Shown here: positions 61,633-64,000 of the stretch, piece by piece
How positions within the stretch are numbered: the stretch's first letter is position 1
Layout: every line of letters starts with the position of its first letter
From: an uncultured Nitrospirota bacterium
GTDB taxonomy: Bacteria > Nitrospirota > Nitrospiria > Nitrospirales > UBA8639
Direction: 5' to 3'
Assembly (NCBI GenBank): GCA_937139405.1
Contig: CAKZPV010000048.1
Coordinates: 62,001-126,000, forward strand
Length of the DNA stretch: 64,000 nucleotides
Notes under the pieces: model-generated
Databases searched by the model: none
Seen by the model: the letters and a program-made list of their open reading frames with translations, nothing else
Told to the model about the DNA's origin: nothing
Made by a program: the position numbers and the translations under genes

Positions 61633-63279
61633 TTAAAGAGTTTTCAGGTACTCGATAAGATCCCATCGTTCAAGTTCCGACAATCCAGGGCCAATGACGC
61701 CATTCTGACGTGGGCCATGACGGAACTCGTGCCCGGCATTCGAATTTCCGGGAATATTTGTATCAAATTCGAAATCAGTATCGACGTTTTTTTTAGAGAC
61801 AAATCCTACTTTCTTCGGATCAAATTCTGTATGCCCAACATAAAAAACATTCTCGCGTTCTTCTCGTGGTGATAACAGTTGGTATAAATTAGGAACGGAT
61901 CCATTGTGAAGATAAGGGGCCAATGCCCACACTCCGCTATGGGGTCTGGCAACATAGGCTAACGGAGCTTGCATTTTATTGGGACGACCACCATTCCATG
62001 CTTTCTGCTGTTCTTCAGATATTTCTAATTCCTTATATTGCCCTTCCAGAATATTGGTGGTGAGATACTGAGCGGTATCCGCAACGGTTAGCAGCCCTAA
62101 TCCAAGCGGACCGGATTTAACCGTACGATTATGAAAATTAGTTGCCGATAGAGGGTCAGTTCCAATTTCTTCTAATGGAATCAGAATGACCTCTTTGAAT
62201 TGCTGCCCGTACTTATTGGGTTCGGTGAGCTTTGGTACATGACAATGGGCACAATGTTGTTCGTACAATTTTCCCCCTCGACTAGCCTGAGCTTGATCAA
62301 TAGTTCCAAATAACTCTCCAGGCCAGATAGGAGAACCTAGTTTTTGAACGAATTTCTCTAACCTCGATAAGTCTTTTACACTCGTGCTTGTCCGAAACTG
62401 TTTGTCGTTCGAGTCAAAGATTAAGTTCGCATTGAGCCCAAGAGCCTGTAAAAGATTCCTCCCCATGGGTTGGATCACTGCACCGTTCCATTGAACACGG
62501 TTCAACGTCCACGTGTTCCAAATCGCCGGAAAGCTAACAGCAGCGGCAGCAGGACGTAGGTTGCTCCTATCGAGTTGAAAAAGAACGGTATTCCCTCCTC
62601 TTCCCAATGCATCTAATCGCCCGGAGCCCCAGGCTGCGGGGTATAAACTAGTCTCTTTTTCCTTTGCCACTTGTTGAGGCTCTAAGGTTGCCTTCAAATT
62701 GCTCAGTACTTTGACTTTTAATTGTTGCTGACTTGTTTCGCTCCATTGCTCATGCAACACCACTTTGGCAAAGCGAGTAAGCTTTTCTTCATCAGAAACG
62801 ATAGCTCTCAATGCCTTGCCGATTTCCTCAGCAAAACTCATGGCATCAAACAAGGAAGGTCCGCCATCAATTCTGATTGTTTGATTGCTGTAAGCAATTT
62901 CTGTTGTATGACAAGCCGCACAGGTGAGACCCACCCAGGTTTCATTGGCAATAGAATCATCGGTTTTGGCGAATCCTACTGGCAAATGATCTGGGTTTTT
63001 TAGGGAGTTATGATCGGGAATGATACCAAGTCGCCTCAGATTTTCATCTTCAAGAAATCGCTTGGAATTTGTCGCCTGCTCTAGTGCAAGAAACCATGCA
63101 TACGGTAACAATCTAGTGCCTTGTGGGGCATGATAAAACGTTTGTCGTGTTTCTTCATCGAATCCTTGATCCAAATATTGAATTTCTTGAATTGCACCGA
63201 ATGTTAATCCTAAACCAAACAACCCGAGAACAAGGTTTAGGCCAACGACAAAAAAAAGACTAGGAAGTTGGGGAATCAT
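61633..63279 (-). CDS. Membrane-anchored di-haem c-type cytochrome, RoxA/peroxidase-like
   Basis: 548 residues, paralogous to the protein encoded at 58159-60261. An N-terminal span (about 5-28) is the export signal or anchor, without a lipobox. Haem motifs: C-A-A-C-H near residue 119 and C-A-H-C-H near 343. A-P-Y-L-H-N-G-S-V-P-N-L-Y and the G-H-E-F-R-H-G-P segment near the C-terminus are shared with the paralogue. Start at ATG 63279, since the further codon at 63291 is TTG without a better ribosome site. First gene of the operon. Confidence 0.87.
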   Translation of the reverse strand: MIPQLPSLFFVVGLNLVLGLFGLGLTFGAIQEIQYLDQGFDEETRQTFYHAPQGTRLLPYAWFLALEQATNSKRFLEDENLRRLGIIPDHNSLKNPDHLPVGFAKTDDSIANETWVGLTCAACHTTEIAYSNQTIRIDGGPSLFDAMSFAEEIGKALRAIVSDEEKLTRFAKVVLHEQWSETSQQQLKVKVLSNLKATLEPQQVAKEKETSLYPAAWGSGRLDALGRGGNTVLFQLDRSNLRPAAAAVSFPAIWNTWTLNRVQWNGAVIQPMGRNLLQALGLNANLIFDSNDKQFRTSTSVKDLSRLEKFVQKLGSPIWPGELFGTIDQAQASRGGKLYEQHCAHCHVPKLTEPNKYGQQFKEVILIPLEEIGTDPLSATNFHNRTVKSGPLGLGLLTVADTAQYLTTNILEGQYKELEISEEQQKAWNGGRPNKMQAPLAYVARPHSGVWALAPYLHNGSVPNLYQLLSPREERENVFYVGHTEFDPKKVGFVSKKNVDTDFEFDTNIPGNSNAGHEFRHGPRQNGVIGPGLSELERWDLIEYLKTL

Positions 63280-63876
63280 TGTTTCTCTCAAAAATTCTAG
63301 GTTTGTTACTCAGAATGAACGTATTTTGTAAACTCGTCCATAGAAAAATGTGCGTTTCCTCACTTAATAGGAAAAGGCACAACTTATGCCAAACATTTCA
63401 ACCTACATGAATAGCCCAAATATGAATTAAATTCAAAAAAAATCACCATTTACAGTTCTATATTATTATGAATCGATTTTTATTTGTTATCAAAATAGAT
63501 ACATAATATATCGTGCTAGATACGTTTTCATGTATTCCAGAACCATCTCGACTTCTTTTTAAAATCCGACGCGAGACTTATTCATCATTTTCTTAGTAGC
63601 ACTGTCCAGTGAAATTCATAAAATATCGTATACAAAAATTTTCTAAAGAGGTCCTTTTTCAATGTTTCCACATGTAAAGCGAAACTTGTTGATGGTTTTT
63701 TTGAGAGAGATGAAACACATACGATTGATAGGGAGTCGAAACCATGACTACAAAAGCAGGAAAGCCCACGCGCATACTGACGTATTCTAAAAATTCATAG
63801 TATCGTATGCGCAAGATGCGAAATACATCAACAAACAAATCGATTCAAAAATAGACCGAAAAAAATTCCTTAAGCC
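63280..63876. other. A/T-rich region upstream of cytochrome operon
   Basis: This 597 bp lies between two minus-strand genes and should hold the promoter of the di-haem cytochrome operon. It is very A/T-rich with many short stop codons in all frames. No RNA gene, repeat array or clear hexamer pair identified. Confidence 0.4.
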
Positions 63877-64000
63877 TTATTCCAAGGCAATATTGACCCG
63901 CAGAGGGGTCTCAGATTTCTGAGAAGAATCAATAACAAAATTCTCTGTTGTCGTATTTTCTATGAGGCTTCCTTCATCTACTTCCAAGTCTCTAACTCGA
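63877..64000 (-). CDS. C-terminus of an unidentified protein (5' part outside window)
   Basis: An open minus-strand frame enters from the window edge and ends at a TAA (63877-63879). The last 40 residues end P-L-R-V-N-I-A-L-E. The piece is too short to identify. Its orientation matches the cytochrome operon, and it could be an upstream neighbour of it. Confidence 0.5.
   Translation of the reverse strand, partial: RVRDLEVDEGSLIENTTTENFVIDSSQKSETPLRVNIALE

Overview
The window looks like a chromosomal segment of a Gram-negative, cytochrome-rich bacterium of modest G+C content. Outer-membrane and periplasmic proteins are abundant: a BamD-type lipoprotein, a TonB-dependent receptor, a complete System I cytochrome c maturation (Ccm) set, di-haem c-type cytochromes and several thiol-disulfide proteins. 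The gene content recalls Nitrospirota (Nitrospira-like nitrite oxidisers), but that is an impression from gene mix and protein style; no marker here proves it.

Layout. 1-2.1 kb: partial SnoaL-like protein, EamA transporter, YfhL-type ferredoxin. 2.1-8.3 kb (minus strand): smc, ispH, fabH. 8.5-11.1 kb: BamD-like lipoprotein with an odd cysteine-rich tail, then a TlpA-like lipoprotein and CcdA. 11.3-12.7 kb: ccmA and ccmB. 12.7-33.5 kb: a hybrid NRPS-PKS biosynthetic island (MbtH-fusion protein, ABC exporter, three megasynth(et)ases joined by ATGA overlaps, a lipoprotein). 33.55-33.65 kb: a decayed copy of the 3' end of ccmB. 33.8-37.5 kb: DUF169 protein, CCAEP-tailed radical SAM protein, ATP-grasp enzyme. 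38.2-43.9 kb: the rest of the ccm genes (ccmC, a CcmE-like/CcmD-like fusion, ccmE, ccmF, ccmG, ccmH, ccmI). 44.2-45.0 kb: DsbA-like protein. 45.1-58 kb: large secreted or surface proteins (an Asp-box/anchor-D/beta-barrel chimera, a TonB receptor, an Asp-box/DUF11/P-domain protein, a VIT-vWA protein). 58.2-63.3 kb: an operon of di-haem cytochrome, catalase-like lipoprotein and di-haem cytochrome. 63.9-64 kb: the end of an unidentified gene.

The most striking observation is that the NRPS-PKS island is delimited exactly by intact ccmB on the left and by a frame-aligned, stop-containing ccmB C-terminal remnant on the right, and separates ccmAB from ccmC-I. This suggests that the island was inserted at the 3' end of ccmB.

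The assembly line reads TubC-C-A-PCP / KS-AT-ACP-aminotransferase-C-A-PCP / TubC-C-A-PCP-TE. Hand-read adenylation codes are Thr-like, Gly and Val. A KS module without ketoreductase but with an in-line aminotransferase, placed after an amino-acid module, predicts a beta,gamma-diamino acid unit in a short lipo- or acyl-peptide. The terminal thioesterase has Cys and Glu where Ser and Asp are usual.

The redox genes fit together. CcmA/B/C/E/F/H/I and CcmG, with CcdA and TlpA supplying electrons, would mature c-type cytochromes such as the two di-haem proteins encoded here.
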